From assembly GCF_900109945.1 (NCBI RefSeq), contig NZ_FOBX01000005.1, positions 62,001 through 126,000 of the forward strand: a stretch of DNA of 64,000 nt, read 5' to 3'. This DNA comes from Bradyrhizobium sp. OK095 (lineage in GTDB: Bacteria; Pseudomonadota; Alphaproteobacteria; Rhizobiales; Xanthobacteraceae). The notes beneath the pieces are model-generated. The model was not told the DNA's origin. It saw only the letters and a list, made by a program, of their open reading frames with translations, and did not search any database. The first letter of the stretch is position 1. Each line of letters begins with the position of its first letter. This document shows, piece by piece, positions 18,576 to 28,201 of this stretch. Both the position numbers and the translations under genes were made by a program.

Positions 18576-19892
18576 ATGGCTCTTCGACATTTTGGGGCGG
18601 CTGCCGCTGTTGCAATCGCAGTTGGCATGACGGCTTCGCCGGCGCTGGCTGCGACCGAGATCCAGTGGTGGCACGCGATGACCGGCGCCAACAACGACGT
18701 CATCGTCAAGCTCGCCACCGACTTCAACGCGTCGCAGACCGACTACAAGGTGGTCCCGACCTACAAGGGCAACTATCCCGATACGATGAACGCCGGCATC
18801 GCGGCGTTCCGCGCCGGCAACGCCCCGCACATCATGCAGGTGTTCGAAGTCGGCACCGCCACCATGATGGCCGCGACCGGCGCCGTGAAGCCCGTCTACA
18901 AGCTGATGACCGAGGCTGGCGAGAAGTTCGACCCGAAGATCTACCTGCCTGCCATCACCGGCTATTACTCGACCTCGAAGGGCGAGATGCTGTCGTTCCC
19001 CTTCAACTCGTCGTCGACCGTGATGTGGGTCAACCTCGATGAGCTGAAGAAGGCCAACGTCGAGATTCCGAAGACTTGGCCCGAAACATTCGAGGCCGCC
19101 AAGAAGCTGAAGGCTGCCGGTCATGACACCTGCGGCTTCTCCGGCTCCTGGGTCACCTGGGTCAATCTCGAGCAGCTCTCCGCCTGGCACAACGTGCCGC
19201 TCGCCAGCAAGGCCAACGGCCTCGACGGCTTCGACACCGTGCTGGAATTCAACGGCCCGCTCCAGGTCAAGCATCTCGAAACCCTGGTCGAGCTCCAGAA
19301 GACCAAGACCTATGACTATGCCGGCCGCACCAACACCGGCGAAGGCCGCTTCACGTCAGGCGAATGCCCGATCTACCTGACCTCGTCGGCGTTCTTCGGC
19401 AACGTCAAGGCGCAGGCCAAGTTCAACTTCACCGCCGTGCCGATGCCCTATTATCCGGATGCCAAGGGCGCACCGCAGAACTCGATCATCGGCGGCGCTT
19501 CGCTCTGGGTGATGGGCGGCAAGTCGGCCGAAGAATACAAGGGCGTCGCGAAATTCCTGACCTTCCTCTCGGACACCGATCGCCAAGTCTACATCCACAA
19601 GGCTTCGGGCTATCTGCCGATCACCAAGGCGGCCTACGCCAAGGCGAAGGAAGAAGGTTTCTACAAGGATCAGCCCTATCTGGAGACCCCACTGCTCGAG
19701 CTGACCAACAAGGAGCCGACCGAGAATTCGCGCGGCTTGCGCCTCGGCAACATGGTTCAGCTGCGTGACGTCTGGTCGGAAGAGATCGAGCAGGCGCTGG
19801 CCGGCAAGAAGACCGCCAAGCAGGCGCTCGATGCCGCCGTCGAACGCGGCAACACCATGCTGCGTCAGTTCGAAAAGACCGCCGTAAAATAA
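18576..19892 (+). CDS. ugpB: sn-glycerol-3-phosphate ABC transporter substrate-binding protein
   Basis: A 438-residue periplasmic binding protein. The signal peptide (hydrophobic stretch AAAAVAIAVGM, cleavage after PALA-A near residue 26) exports it; EIQWWHAMTGANND right after is the classic UgpB N-terminus. It delivers glycerol-3-phosphate and glycerophosphodiesters to UgpAE. The start at 18576 is chosen because AAGGGAGG lies 7 bases upstream. It opens the ugpB-A-E-C operon behind a Pho-box-like site, suggesting induction under phosphate limitation. Confidence 0.95.
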   Translation: MALRHFGAAAAVAIAVGMTASPALAATEIQWWHAMTGANNDVIVKLATDFNASQTDYKVVPTYKGNYPDTMNAGIAAFRAGNAPHIMQVFEVGTATMMAATGAVKPVYKLMTEAGEKFDPKIYLPAITGYYSTSKGEMLSFPFNSSSTVMWVNLDELKKANVEIPKTWPETFEAAKKLKAAGHDTCGFSGSWVTWVNLEQLSAWHNVPLASKANGLDGFDTVLEFNGPLQVKHLETLVELQKTKTYDYAGRTNTGEGRFTSGECPIYLTSSAFFGNVKAQAKFNFTAVPMPYYPDAKGAPQNSIIGGASLWVMGGKSAEEYKGVAKFLTFLSDTDRQVYIHKASGYLPITKAAYAKAKEEGFYKDQPYLETPLLELTNKEPTENSRGLRLGNMVQLRDVWSEEIEQALAGKKTAKQALDAAVERGNTMLRQFEKTAVK

Positions 19893-19937
19893 GGCGAAGG
19901 CGCCGGCAGGCCGCACGGCCTGCCGGCGTCGCCCATC

Positions 19938-20819
19938 ATGCAAAAGCAAGCCATTTTCCAATCAAGACTATTGCCTTACGCGCTGGTTGCGCCGCAGCTC
20001 GCGATCGTCCTGATTTTCTTTTATTGGCCGGCCTTGCAGGCGGTGATCCAGTCCTTCCTGCTCCAGGACGCCTTCGGTCTTTCGACAACCTTCGTCTGGT
20101 TCGAGAACTATCTCGACCTCTTCAGGGACGCTGCCTATTTCGAGGCGATCGTCCGCACCTTCGTCTTCTCGTTCGCCATCGCGGCGTCGTCGCTGTCTTT
20201 CGCGCTGCTGCTCGCGGTCATGGCCGACAAGCCGCTGCGCGGCTCGATGCTCTATCGCACGCTGCTGATCTGGCCCTATGCGGTGGCCCCGCCCGTCGTC
20301 GGCGTGCTCTGGATCTTCATGCTGCATCCCTCGCTCGGCGTGCTCTCGCGTTATCTTCGCAACATGGGCATCGACTGGAATCCGCTGCTCAATGGCGACC
20401 AGGCCGCATCGCTGATCATCCTTGCCGCCGCGTGGAAGCAGATCTCCTATAATTTCCTGTTCTTCCTCGCCGGTCTGCAAGCGATTCCGAAAAGCGTGTT
20501 CGAGGCCGCCGCGATCGACGGTGCGCGTCCGATGCGCAGGTTCTGGACCGTGACCTTTCCTCTGCTGTCGCCGACCATCTTCTTCCTGCTGGTCGTCAAC
20601 ATCGTCTACGCCTTCTTCGACACGTTCGGCATCATCGACACCATGACCCGCGGCGGTCCGGGAACGTCGACGGTCACGCTGGTTTACAAGGTCTATTCGG
20701 ATGGCCTGCTCGGCGGCAATCTCGGCAGCTCCGCGGCGCAATCGGTGATCCTGATGGTCATGGTCATCGTGCTGACCGGAATCCAGTTCCGCTTCGTCGA
20801 ACGCAAGGTGACCTACTGA
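19938..20819 (+). CDS. ugpA: sn-glycerol-3-phosphate ABC transporter permease UgpA
   Basis: A 293-residue inner-membrane permease with about six transmembrane helices. The EAA loop that docks the ATPase is [23 protein letters not shown] near residues 190-212. It follows ugpB by 45 bases, and its stop overlaps the ugpE start by one base (TGATG), so the two permeases are coupled. Length and topology are normal for MalF-type permeases. Confidence 0.94.
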   Translation: MQKQAIFQSRLLPYALVAPQLAIVLIFFYWPALQAVIQSFLLQDAFGLSTTFVWFENYLDLFRDAAYFEAIVRTFVFSFAIAASSLSFALLLAVMADKPLRGSMLYRTLLIWPYAVAPPVVGVLWIFMLHPSLGVLSRYLRNMGIDWNPLLNGDQAASLIILAAAWKQISYNFLFFLAGLQAIPKSVFEAAAIDGARPMRRFWTVTFPLLSPTIFFLLVVNIVYAFFDTFGIIDTMTRGGPGTSTVTLVYKVYSDGLLGGNLGSSAAQSVILMVMVIVLTGIQFRFVERKVTY

Positions 20820-21667
20820 TGGTCGAGGAAGAGGGTTTTCGGCGCTATATCGCTCACGCCATCCTGTGGATCGGGATCGCGATCGTCGCGTTCCCGGTCT
20901 ACATCGCCATCATCGCCTCCACCCAGGACAACGCGCTGATTGCCAACGGGCAGATGTCGCTGCTGCCGGGCGGGCATTTCTTCGAGGTCTACTACCAGAC
21001 CATCTTCGTCGGCACGAGCGGCTCGACCCGCGAGCCGGTCGGCAACATGATGCTGAACTCGCTGGTGATGGCGCTGCTGATCGCGGTCGGCAAGATCGCG
21101 ATCTCGATCATCTCGGCCTATGCGATCGTGTATTTCCGCTTTCCGTTCCGGATGCCGATCTTCTGGATCATCTTCATCACGCTGATGCTGCCGGTCGAGG
21201 TCCGCATCTATCCGACCTACAAGATCGTCGCCGATCTGCACATGCTCGACAGCTATGCGGGCCTGGCGCTGCCGCTGATCGCCTCGGCCACCGCGACGCT
21301 GCTGTTCCGGCAGTTCTTCATGACCGTGCCGGACGAATTGCTCGAGGCTTCGCGCATCGACGGCGCCGGCCCCTTGCGCTTCTTCTGGGACACGCTGCTG
21401 CCGCTGTCGCGCACCAACATGGCGGCGCTGTTCGTGATCCTCTTCATTCTCGGTTGGAATCAGTATCTCTGGCCGCTGCTGATCACCACGCGCGACGACA
21501 TGCAGACCATCCAGGTCGGCATCCGCAAGATGATCACCACCACCGACGCGCTGACCGAATGGCCGATCGTGATGGCCACCGCCGTGCTGGCGATGCTGCC
21601 GCCGGTGTTCGTCGTCGTCGTCATGCAGAAATTGTTCGTGCGCGGTCTGGTCGAGACCGAGAAGTAG
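20819..21667 (+). CDS. ugpE: sn-glycerol-3-phosphate ABC transporter permease UgpE
   Basis: A 282-residue MalG-type permease forming the membrane pore with UgpA. About six membrane helices are visible and the EAA loop reads LLEASRIDGAGPLRFFWDTLLPL near residue 180. It begins at the TGATG overlap with ugpA and ends 6 bases before ugpC, so the whole operon is tightly packed. Confidence 0.94.
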   Translation: MVEEEGFRRYIAHAILWIGIAIVAFPVYIAIIASTQDNALIANGQMSLLPGGHFFEVYYQTIFVGTSGSTREPVGNMMLNSLVMALLIAVGKIAISIISAYAIVYFRFPFRMPIFWIIFITLMLPVEVRIYPTYKIVADLHMLDSYAGLALPLIASATATLLFRQFFMTVPDELLEASRIDGAGPLRFFWDTLLPLSRTNMAALFVILFILGWNQYLWPLLITTRDDMQTIQVGIRKMITTTDALTEWPIVMATAVLAMLPPVFVVVVMQKLFVRGLVETEK

Positions 21668-21673
21668 AGAGTT

Positions 21674-22756
21674 ATGGCTAACGTCACCCTGCGCAACGTC
21701 CGCAAGACCTATCCCGGCGGCTTCGAGGCCATCAAGGGCGTCAATGTCGATGTCGCCGACGGCCAGTTCTGCGTGCTGGTCGGCCCCTCCGGCTGCGGCA
21801 AGTCGACGCTGCTGCGCATGGTCGCGGGCCTCGAGACCGTCACCGGCGGCGAGATCGACATCGGCGGCCGCATCGTCAACCAGGTCGAGCCCGCCGATCG
21901 CGACATCGCGATGGTGTTCCAGAACTACGCGCTCTATCCGCATATGAGCGTCTTCAACAACATGGCCTACGGCCTGCGCAACCGCGGCATGAAGGAGGCC
22001 GAGGTCAAGACCCGCGTCGACGAAGCCGCGCGCGTGCTCGAGCTCACCGCCATGCTGGAGCGCAAGCCGCGCCAGCTCTCCGGCGGTCAGCGCCAGCGCG
22101 TCGCCATGGGCCGCGCCATCGTGCGTCAGCCGAAGGTGTTCCTGTTCGACGAGCCGCTGTCGAACCTCGATGCAAAACTCCGCATCGCGATGCGCGTCGA
22201 GATCCGCAAATTGCAGCGCCGGCTGAACACCACGTCGATCTATGTCACCCACGATCAGCTCGAAGCGATGACGCTCGCCGATGTTCTCGTTGTGATGAAC
22301 GGCGGCCAGGTCGAGCAAATCGGCAATCCCCTCGCGATCTACGAGAAGCCGGCGACGACCTTCGTCGCCTCCTTCATCGGCGCACCGCCAATGAATTTGA
22401 TGTCGATCCGCGCCGATGAGATCAAGTCGCAGCTCGGTGACGCAGGCGACGCCGGCATCCTCGGTATCCGTCCGGAAGATTTTGTCATCACCGACCAGAC
22501 GCCGGCCGGTGGCGTGGCATTGCCGCTGACGGTGGAAGCGATCGAACGCGTCGGCGCTGAAACTTTTATTTACGGCTCGCGCAAGCAGGACGAGCAGCGC
22601 ATCGCCGCCACGCCCGGAGAACTCCCGCCCGGCGAAGTGATCGTCCGCATTCCCGGTTCCGAGGCGCCGCCGATCGGCCAAAAGATCCGCGTCGCAGCGG
22701 TGCGCCAAAAGCTTCATCTGTTCAGCGGCGACGGGCGGACGCGGATCGAGGCCTGA
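21674..22756 (+). CDS. ugpC: sn-glycerol-3-phosphate ABC transporter ATP-binding protein UgpC
   Basis: A 360-residue ATPase of the MalK/UgpC type that powers the importer. Walker [10 protein letters not shown] is at about residues 36-44, the signature [14 protein letters not shown] near 134, Walker [13 protein letters not shown] near 155 and the switch His in VTHDQ near 191. The C-terminal third is the TOBE/regulatory domain found in MalK relatives. Last gene of the operon; no clear terminator is seen behind it. Confidence 0.95.
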   Translation: MANVTLRNVRKTYPGGFEAIKGVNVDVADGQFCVLVGPSGCGKSTLLRMVAGLETVTGGEIDIGGRIVNQVEPADRDIAMVFQNYALYPHMSVFNNMAYGLRNRGMKEAEVKTRVDEAARVLELTAMLERKPRQLSGGQRQRVAMGRAIVRQPKVFLFDEPLSNLDAKLRIAMRVEIRKLQRRLNTTSIYVTHDQLEAMTLADVLVVMNGGQVEQIGNPLAIYEKPATTFVASFIGAPPMNLMSIRADEIKSQLGDAGDAGILGIRPEDFVITDQTPAGGVALPLTVEAIERVGAETFIYGSRKQDEQRIAATPGELPPGEVIVRIPGSEAPPIGQKIRVAAVRQKLHLFSGDGRTRIEA

Positions 22757-22852
22757 TCGGTTCCGGCAGGCTGGGAAACAAAAACTGCGAAAACAACCCC
22801 ATGCACAGTAGAAGGGGGGTCTGTTTTCATTGAGAAAATTCACACCCAGATT

Positions 22853-22940
22853 TCGTCATGCCCGGGCTTGTCCCGGGCATCCACGTTCTTGGAGCCGCGA
22901 GTAAGGTCGTGGATGGCCGGGACAAGCCCGGCCATGACGA
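22853..22940. repeat. Long intergenic inverted repeat, type C
   Basis: TCGTCATGCCCGGGCTTGTC on the left arm is nearly complementary to the right arm that ends GGCCATGACGA; stems of about 30 bp with a few mismatches flank a loop of some 20 bases. It is a typical Bradyrhizobium palindromic intergenic element. Confidence 0.78.
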
Positions 22941-23060
22941 TCCCTGGGCCTGACGACGGCGGAATGACGCATCCACAGGCGCCCCGCTACGTCCTTGAAC
23001 CGACACGGGGATATGCCCATATTGCTGACCAAGGGGCGCCGCTTCCGGGCCCTGAAATGC

Positions 23061-23090
23061 CAAAGTCGCTTCGAGAGGACTTTGTAAACT
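23061..23090 (+). promoter_or_regulatory. Possible RNA-thermometer hairpin over the hsp20 ribosome-binding site
   Basis: CAAAGTC at 23061-23067 pairs exactly with GACTTTG at 23078-23084, burying the GA of the GAGAGGA Shine-Dalgarno sequence, 6 bases before the ATG. Bradyrhizobium small heat-shock genes are known for ROSE thermometers; this leader does not obviously match the full ROSE pattern. Confidence 0.4.
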
Positions 23091-23516
23091 ATGTCTCGTG
23101 TTCCCACGCTTTCCAGTCCGTTCCTTTTGGGCTTCGACGAGATCGAGCGCGTGCTCGACCGCGTCGTCAAAGGCGCCGACGGTTACCCTCCCTACAATAT
23201 CGAGCGGTGCGACCGGTCGGACGGCCAGCCCGAGCGCTTGCGCATCACGCTGGCGGTCGCCGGATTCACCCGCGACCAACTCGATGTAACCATTGAGGAA
23301 AACCAGCTCGTGATTCGAGGGCGGCAGCAGGACGACAAGACCCGGCAATACATCCATCGCGGCATCGCCGCGCGCCACTTCCAGCGCACTTTCGTGCTGG
23401 CGGAGGGGATGCTGGTGCTGGGTGCGGATCTGAAGAACGGGCTGTTGTCGGTCGATCTTGCCCGGCCTGAACCGGAGAGGATCGTTAAGACAATCGCTAT
23501 CAATGAGCACGAATAA
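23091..23516 (+). CDS. Small heat-shock protein, Hsp20 family
   Basis: A 141-residue alpha-crystallin-type chaperone of the IbpA class, which holds unfolding proteins for refolding by DnaK. The alpha-crystallin domain spans residues about 30-125, from NIERC through LRITLAVAGFTRDQLDV to the GADLKNGLLSVDLARP segment holding the conserved G-x-L motif. The C-terminal tail has VKTIAIN, giving the I-x-I motif used in oligomer assembly. A hairpin masks its ribosome-binding site. The DUF1150 gene follows 51 bases later, a common pairing in alphaproteobacteria. Confidence 0.93.
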   Translation: MSRVPTLSSPFLLGFDEIERVLDRVVKGADGYPPYNIERCDRSDGQPERLRITLAVAGFTRDQLDVTIEENQLVIRGRQQDDKTRQYIHRGIAARHFQRTFVLAEGMLVLGADLKNGLLSVDLARPEPERIVKTIAINEHE

Positions 23517-23567
23517 TGGAACGAGTAGCGGACTCGACCGCTTAGTTTCGAGATAGGAGTCGAGACC

Positions 23568-23840
23568 ATGAGTGAAGGTCACGTTGTATTCGAATACGAA
23601 GCCAAGAACGTCTCGCCCGAGACGCTGGCAAACCTCGGCGAAGGTCACATCGCCTATGTGAAGCAGATCCGCTCCGAGGACGTTCCGGGCCTGTTTCCCG
23701 AAGCGCCGAAGATCGCGCCGGGCCTAAAACTCTTCGCGCTCCACGCCGCCGACGGCACGCCGATCATGCTGACCGACAGCCGCGAAGCCGCGGTGGCCAA
23801 CGCCTGGAGCAACGAGCTGCAAGCGGTAAGCGTGCACTGA
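23568..23840 (+). CDS. DUF1150 family protein
   Basis: A 90-residue soluble protein whose features (ETLANLGEGHIAYVKQIRSEDV and LFALHAADGTPIMLTDSREAA) match the DUF1150 family found beside small heat-shock genes in alphaproteobacteria. Function is unknown. AGGAG lies 12 bases upstream of the ATG. The transcript probably starts at the heat-shock gene and ends at the terminator near 23871. Confidence 0.88.
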   Translation: MSEGHVVFEYEAKNVSPETLANLGEGHIAYVKQIRSEDVPGLFPEAPKIAPGLKLFALHAADGTPIMLTDSREAAVANAWSNELQAVSVH

Positions 23841-23870
23841 GCGCGCGCACGTCGCACGAATAGAAATTTA

Positions 23871-23905
23871 GCGGGCATGCCTTCGCACGAAGGCGTGCCC
23901 GTTTT
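23871..23905 (+). terminator. Rho-independent terminator after the hsp20-DUF1150 pair
   Basis: CGGGCATGCCTT at 23872-23883 pairs with AAGGCGTGCCCG at 23890-23901 (one G-U or mismatch) and is followed by TTTTGCTTT. Confidence 0.8.
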
Positions 23906-23997
23906 GCTTTGACAAGGGAACAACCCCGGTTTCCGACCGGGAGCCATGACACGATCAAAGCCACGATCAAAGCCGCGCAGCCCCGCTGCTGCCGATC

Positions 23998-26900
23998 TCA
24001 CCACCCGTAGCGCACGGTGCCCTTGCCGGCGTAGCTGCGCGTGACGTTCGAGAACTCACCTTCGAAGGTCGCAGCAGTGGACCAGCCGTTCAGCCATGTC
24101 TTCTCCACTGACGCCGTGACGAGCGCGGCATCAGCGGCTTGCGCGGCGCCGTTGACAACAAAGCTCGCGCCGGGGAGCGCCTGGAAGGTCGCTCCGATCG
24201 AACGGTCGGGGTTGAAATCGTGGGCCCAGGCGAGGCGGCCGCGCAGTGTGGCGACGCCATCGGCCATGGCAAAGGATTTGTCTGTACGCAGGCCGAGCTC
24301 GCTGCGGGTGTCGGTGACGCTCTTCGAGGCGTAGCTGAGAGCAAAGGTGCTGTTGCCGGTGATCGCCTGCTCGGCATAGGCCGGTAGGTCGAAGGTGGTG
24401 AACTGGGCTGCGGCGTAAGGCGTGAGGCCGACACCGCCGGTCCACGGCGCAATGAGGCGATAGCCGCCTTCCAGCCGGCCGGAATACGCGTTGGCATTGA
24501 AGCGCGCCTGCAGATGATCGGCGCCGGCGACGGTGACCGTGCGGTCGGTGGTGATGTCCTGCCAGCCATAGGCGAGCGCGCCGGTGACATAGGCCGCGCC
24601 GGCATTGTGCCGCACGAAGGCGCCGGCCTGAAACAAATCGGAGCGGCCGGTGCCGCCATTCGCCACGGAGAAGTTGGTGCCGCCGCCGGCCAGCGCAAAG
24701 CCGGCCACGGTCGAGGGTGAGAACCAGTAGTCGGCGCCGGCCACGGCACCCGCGATGCGGCTGGTGGCGGTGTTGGAGCCGAGCGACGCGTTGCCGTCAG
24801 TTGTCTGCGCGCCGCCAAAACCCGCGGCCCACACAGCCCAGCGCTGCTCGAAGGCTTGCACCGGCGCCTTGCGAGAGATCGCGGCATAGGCGTCGCGCTC
24901 GGCGCCCGTGCGCTTGCGATCGGCATAAGCGAGTGCGCCGCTGTCCTCGGCCGCATAACCCGCAGCACCGAAGGACGAACGCGGATCGCCGCGGCCGGCC
25001 ACGAACGGATCGGTCAGCACGCCCATGAACATGTTCATGGCGTTGAACGTGGTCTGCTGCGTGCCGGTCGCGGTCTCGCCTGAGACCTGCGTCAGACCGG
25101 CCGGCGTCAGCGACCCGAATACCGCCTGAATGCCCCCGTTCGTATTGAAGAAGTTTGTCAGTGCGTTGGCGACGTTCTGCTGATTGACGTTGAGACCGCT
25201 ATATTGCGTGAACCCCAGCCCGAGATTGAGATAGACATCGTTGGCGTCGTAACTCAGGCTCGACATGAAGCCCGACGGGAGATTGGTGTTGACGATCGCA
25301 GCGAAGGTGCCGCTGACGCCGCCGGTCGCGTTCACAATCGTGTACTGCTTGGCGACGTAACTGCCTGGCCCGAATGAAGCGTTCACCGTGGCGCCACCGA
25401 GCGTCGCAGTCCCCGTGACATTGGTGAGATCGGCCGCTGTCGGCGAGAGCTCGACAGAGTAGTGCCCGGCCGAGGTGAACGCGAGGTTGCCCTGCACGGT
25501 CAGCGTCCCGATCGAGTTTCCGGGCGCCAACGTACCGCCATTGACGATGGTGCTGCCGACTGTCCCGGTGCCCCCGAGCGTGCCGCCTGACACGGTCACG
25601 GTCGATCCCGCGAGCGAGCCGTTCACGGCCAGCCGGCCACCCGTCACATTGGTCACGCCGGTGAAGGTGCTGAAATTGTTGCCGAGAATCGTAGTGCCGG
25701 CGATTTGATTGATCGTTCCCGCGCCGCTGACGGTCGTCGTGAAGGCATAGCCAGTGCTGGTGTGATTGAAATTGATCGACCCTGAGCCCGCCCCGAACAC
25801 GATGCTTGGTGTGGTCACCGTTCCCGGTGCGGCAGCGGCGCTCGCCGCATCCGCTCCGATGTTGAGCGCGCCGGTCGAGCCGGCCGCCGATGCGATGGTG
25901 ATCGATCCGCCTGCGGACACAGTGCCGCCGTTCGCAACCGTCAACGAGCCGGTTCCGGCATTGGCGATCAGAATGTTCCCGCTGTTCAGAAAAGCCGAAC
26001 CGGTACCGGTGACGGTGACTGTGCCGACGGTGCCGATCGAACCGCCCAGAAAGCTGTCAGCCGCAACGACTGCGCCGCCGTTCGAAATTGTCACCGAGCC
26101 GTTGCCACCAATGCCGACCTGAAAGGCACCGGCATTCGTCCACGACGACCCCGCACCGTCCACCGTCGCGGTGCCCGTCGATCCCGCGAATTGGCCGAGC
26201 ACGGCATTGGCATTGCTGATCCTGCCACCGTTCGAAACCACCATCGATCCGGAGCCATACGCACCAAGGGTGATATCACCTGCGCCGCCGCCCCAGACCG
26301 AATTTGCTCCTGTGACCGTCACGCTGCCGCTCGAGCCGGCAAAGTTGCCGGCGGTGCCGCCGTTGCTCATGACGGTACCGCCGTTCGAGACCGTCAGCGT
26401 ACCGGTCCCGGAATTGCCAACGATGACAGCGCCCACGTTCGCCCAGGCCGAATTGGCGCCGCTGACCGATACCGATCCGGTACCGCCCGCAACCGTGCCG
26501 ATAAAGCCACCCGCGCCGTCTGAAACCACGCCGCCATTCGCAATCGTCAGCGAACCGCCTCCCGCAGCGCCGACAATCAGATAGCCGGTATTATTCCATT
26601 GGGACCCGAGGCCATCGACGGTCGCCGTACCGGCCCCGCCGACACTGTTGCCCACGATGCCGTACGCGTCATTGATCACGCCGCCGTTTGCAATCTGCAG
26701 CGAGCCGGTTCCGGAATTTCCGATGATGACCTGATTGCCGACGCCCGTGCTGGTCAGGGTCGAACCTGCGCCCGTCACGGTGAGATTGCCATTGGAGCCG
26801 GCAAGATCGCCGACCGAAGCGCCGGTGCTGCTGACCGCGCCACCGTTTGAAACTGTCAGCGCGCCGGTGCCGGAGCTACCCACCGAGAGGAGCTGGCTAC

Positions 26901-27756
26901 TGGCCCAGGTTGATCCGGCGCCGTCGACCGTCACGTTTCCGATAGAGCCGGCCTGATTGCCGATGACCCCGTTGTAGTTGGTAACAGAGCCGCCATTCGA
27001 GACTGTCAAGACACCGCCGCCGGCGTCGCCCACCACCAGATCAAGACTGCTATTCCATGCGGAGCCCGCGCCATCCACGGTCGCGAAGCCTGTCCCGGTC
27101 GCAGTCCAGCCGAGGGCGGCGTAGCTCGTCACCAGTGTGCCACTATTGGATACTGTCAACGCGCCGCTAGCGCCGTCGCCGATCCTGAAATCATTGATGA
27201 CATGCAGAGAAGAGCCGGCTCCGTCGACCGTCACCGACCCATTGCCATAGGAAGCAATGGACGCATTGTCGGCAAGGACAGCGCCGCCATTCTGCACCTG
27301 CAAAACGCCGGTCCCAAAATAGCCGACCTCTAAAGTGCCTGACTCGGTCAGCGAGGAGCCCACCCCTGTCACCGTCACCGTTCCAGAGCCGCCCGCGTTG
27401 ACGCCGAGATGAACGCCACCCGACGCGTTAAGCGTGCCGCCGCCGGAGATCGTCAAAGCGCCCGTCAAGCTCTGCCCGACGTCGACATATCCGCTGGTGG
27501 CCGCGGACGTGCCGATAACCGTGGCATGCGGAGAGGTTGTATCAATGGTGACCATAGTGGCGGAGGTCGGGACGGCATTCGTGCTCCAGTTGCCGGTTGT
27601 GAACCAGTCGGTGGAGACCGCTCCATTCCACGTTTGGGCTTGCGCTGGCGAAGAAAGCGGCATTCCGGCAAGAGCCGTGCCGGCGAGCAGCAACGCAGCA
27701 TAGCCGCGCGCTCGGGCGGATTGCGGGGCGCGATATTTTGCGTGCGGCTTGGTCAT
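23998..27756 (-). CDS. Autotransporter (type Va) with a long repeat passenger
   Basis: A 1252-residue secreted/outer-membrane protein. A signal peptide ends near residue 40 (PAQAQ-TW). The passenger, residues about 45-690, is a tandem array of roughly a dozen units of 45-50 residues with the recurring pattern S-V-T-V-x-G-A-G-S-x-W...V-G-x-x-G-x-G-x-L-T-V-S-N-G-G, predicting a long beta-helix. A PATR-like linker follows (FTGVTNVTGGRLAVNGSL, near 720). The last about 280 residues are the beta-barrel, ending in KGTVRYGW with the terminal aromatic needed for BAM recognition. Likely roles are adhesion or surface interaction; the ligand is unknown. It stands alone between convergent and divergent genes. 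Confidence 0.9.
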   Translation of the reverse strand: MTKPHAKYRAPQSARARGYAALLLAGTALAGMPLSSPAQAQTWNGAVSTDWFTTGNWSTNAVPTSATMVTIDTTSPHATVIGTSAATSGYVDVGQSLTGALTISGGGTLNASGGVHLGVNAGGSGTVTVTGVGSSLTESGTLEVGYFGTGVLQVQNGGAVLADNASIASYGNGSVTVDGAGSSLHVINDFRIGDGASGALTVSNSGTLVTSYAALGWTATGTGFATVDGAGSAWNSSLDLVVGDAGGGVLTVSNGGSVTNYNGVIGNQAGSIGNVTVDGAGSTWASSQLLSVGSSGTGALTVSNGGAVSSTGASVGDLAGSNGNLTVTGAGSTLTSTGVGNQVIIGNSGTGSLQIANGGVINDAYGIVGNSVGGAGTATVDGLGSQWNNTGYLIVGAAGGGSLTIANGGVVSDGAGGFIGTVAGGTGSVSVSGANSAWANVGAVIVGNSGTGTLTVSNGGTVMSNGGTAGNFAGSSGSVTVTGANSVWGGGAGDITLGAYGSGSMVVSNGGRISNANAVLGQFAGSTGTATVDGAGSSWTNAGAFQVGIGGNGSVTISNGGAVVAADSFLGGSIGTVGTVTVTGTGSAFLNSGNILIANAGTGSLTVANGGTVSAGGSITIASAAGSTGALNIGADAASAAAAPGTVTTPSIVFGAGSGSINFNHTSTGYAFTTTVSGAGTINQIAGTTILGNNFSTFTGVTNVTGGRLAVNGSLAGSTVTVSGGTLGGTGTVGSTIVNGGTLAPGNSIGTLTVQGNLAFTSAGHYSVELSPTAADLTNVTGTATLGGATVNASFGPGSYVAKQYTIVNATGGVSGTFAAIVNTNLPSGFMSSLSYDANDVYLNLGLGFTQYSGLNVNQQNVANALTNFFNTNGGIQAVFGSLTPAGLTQVSGETATGTQQTTFNAMNMFMGVLTDPFVAGRGDPRSSFGAAGYAAEDSGALAYADRKRTGAERDAYAAISRKAPVQAFEQRWAVWAAGFGGAQTTDGNASLGSNTATSRIAGAVAGADYWFSPSTVAGFALAGGGTNFSVANGGTGRSDLFQAGAFVRHNAGAAYVTGALAYGWQDITTDRTVTVAGADHLQARFNANAYSGRLEGGYRLIAPWTGGVGLTPYAAAQFTTFDLPAYAEQAITGNSTFALSYASKSVTDTRSELGLRTDKSFAMADGVATLRGRLAWAHDFNPDRSIGATFQALPGASFVVNGAAQAADAALVTASVEKTWLNGWSTAATFEGEFSNVTRSYAGKGTVRYGW

Positions 27757-28201
27757 GACGAACAGCTTTCAAATTGATCCGGATGCGGAGCGGTCAGGGC
27801 GACGTCGCTCATGCCGGGCGATTGACGTGTCTGGCAGCAGGGGCTGCGAGCCGCGGGTCTCATCGACCAGCGATTTGCGGGCGGCCGATATCGATCGGTT
27901 CAGGGAGAGCCTTCGGCCCCCGACGCTGCCCTGGTCATTGCAACCTCGCGCCTGGGACGCGCGAGACGCCGGGCTTTGGTCGCGATATCGCTTTGAGGTG
28001 CGGCGTTCATCTGGATTCCAAGATCCCTGTCGAGAGCAGCAGACCGCGAAATATTACCGGGTCGACTGGGCTCGGCGCTTGGGCTGGATGCCGCGATGAT
28101 TTGGGCTAGACGGCAGAAACGGCCATCGAAGCGCCGACGTTGCGGATCGGCAACTGTCGTATCGCGCCGCTACAGACGTCCGCAGGCGACAGGAAACGCG
28201 A
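27757..28201. other. Gap upstream of the autotransporter gene
   Basis: This 445-base stretch lies between the start of the autotransporter and the stop of an AraC-type gene. It must hold the autotransporter promoter. Short open frames exist on both strands but none has a recognisable protein pattern or a good ribosome-binding site. No repeat or RNA gene was recognised. Confidence 0.5.

Larger units (their letters stand above)
22757..23090. other. Gap between ugpC and the small heat-shock gene
   Basis: This 334-base gap holds a long inverted repeat (22853-22940) and the leader of the small heat-shock gene with a 7-bp hairpin at 23061-23084. No gene is supported in it. Confidence 0.7.

Noticed and set aside
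20813..22843. Long minus-strand open frame of 676 codons opposite ugpE and ugpC
   Set aside because: It is antisense to clearly real transporter genes, is dominated by Asp, Arg, Gln, His and Gly in the manner of GC-rich shadow frames, and has no family pattern.
24600..27500. Regular repeats that could look like a CRISPR array
   Set aside because: The repeats are in frame, protein-coding, 135-150 bases long and imperfect; they are the passenger repeats of the autotransporter. No CRISPR array is seen in the window.
27774..28109. Overlapping plus-strand open frames ahead of the autotransporter gene
   Set aside because: No recognisable domain, no good ribosome-binding site, two frames open at once, which is common in GC-rich non-coding DNA.
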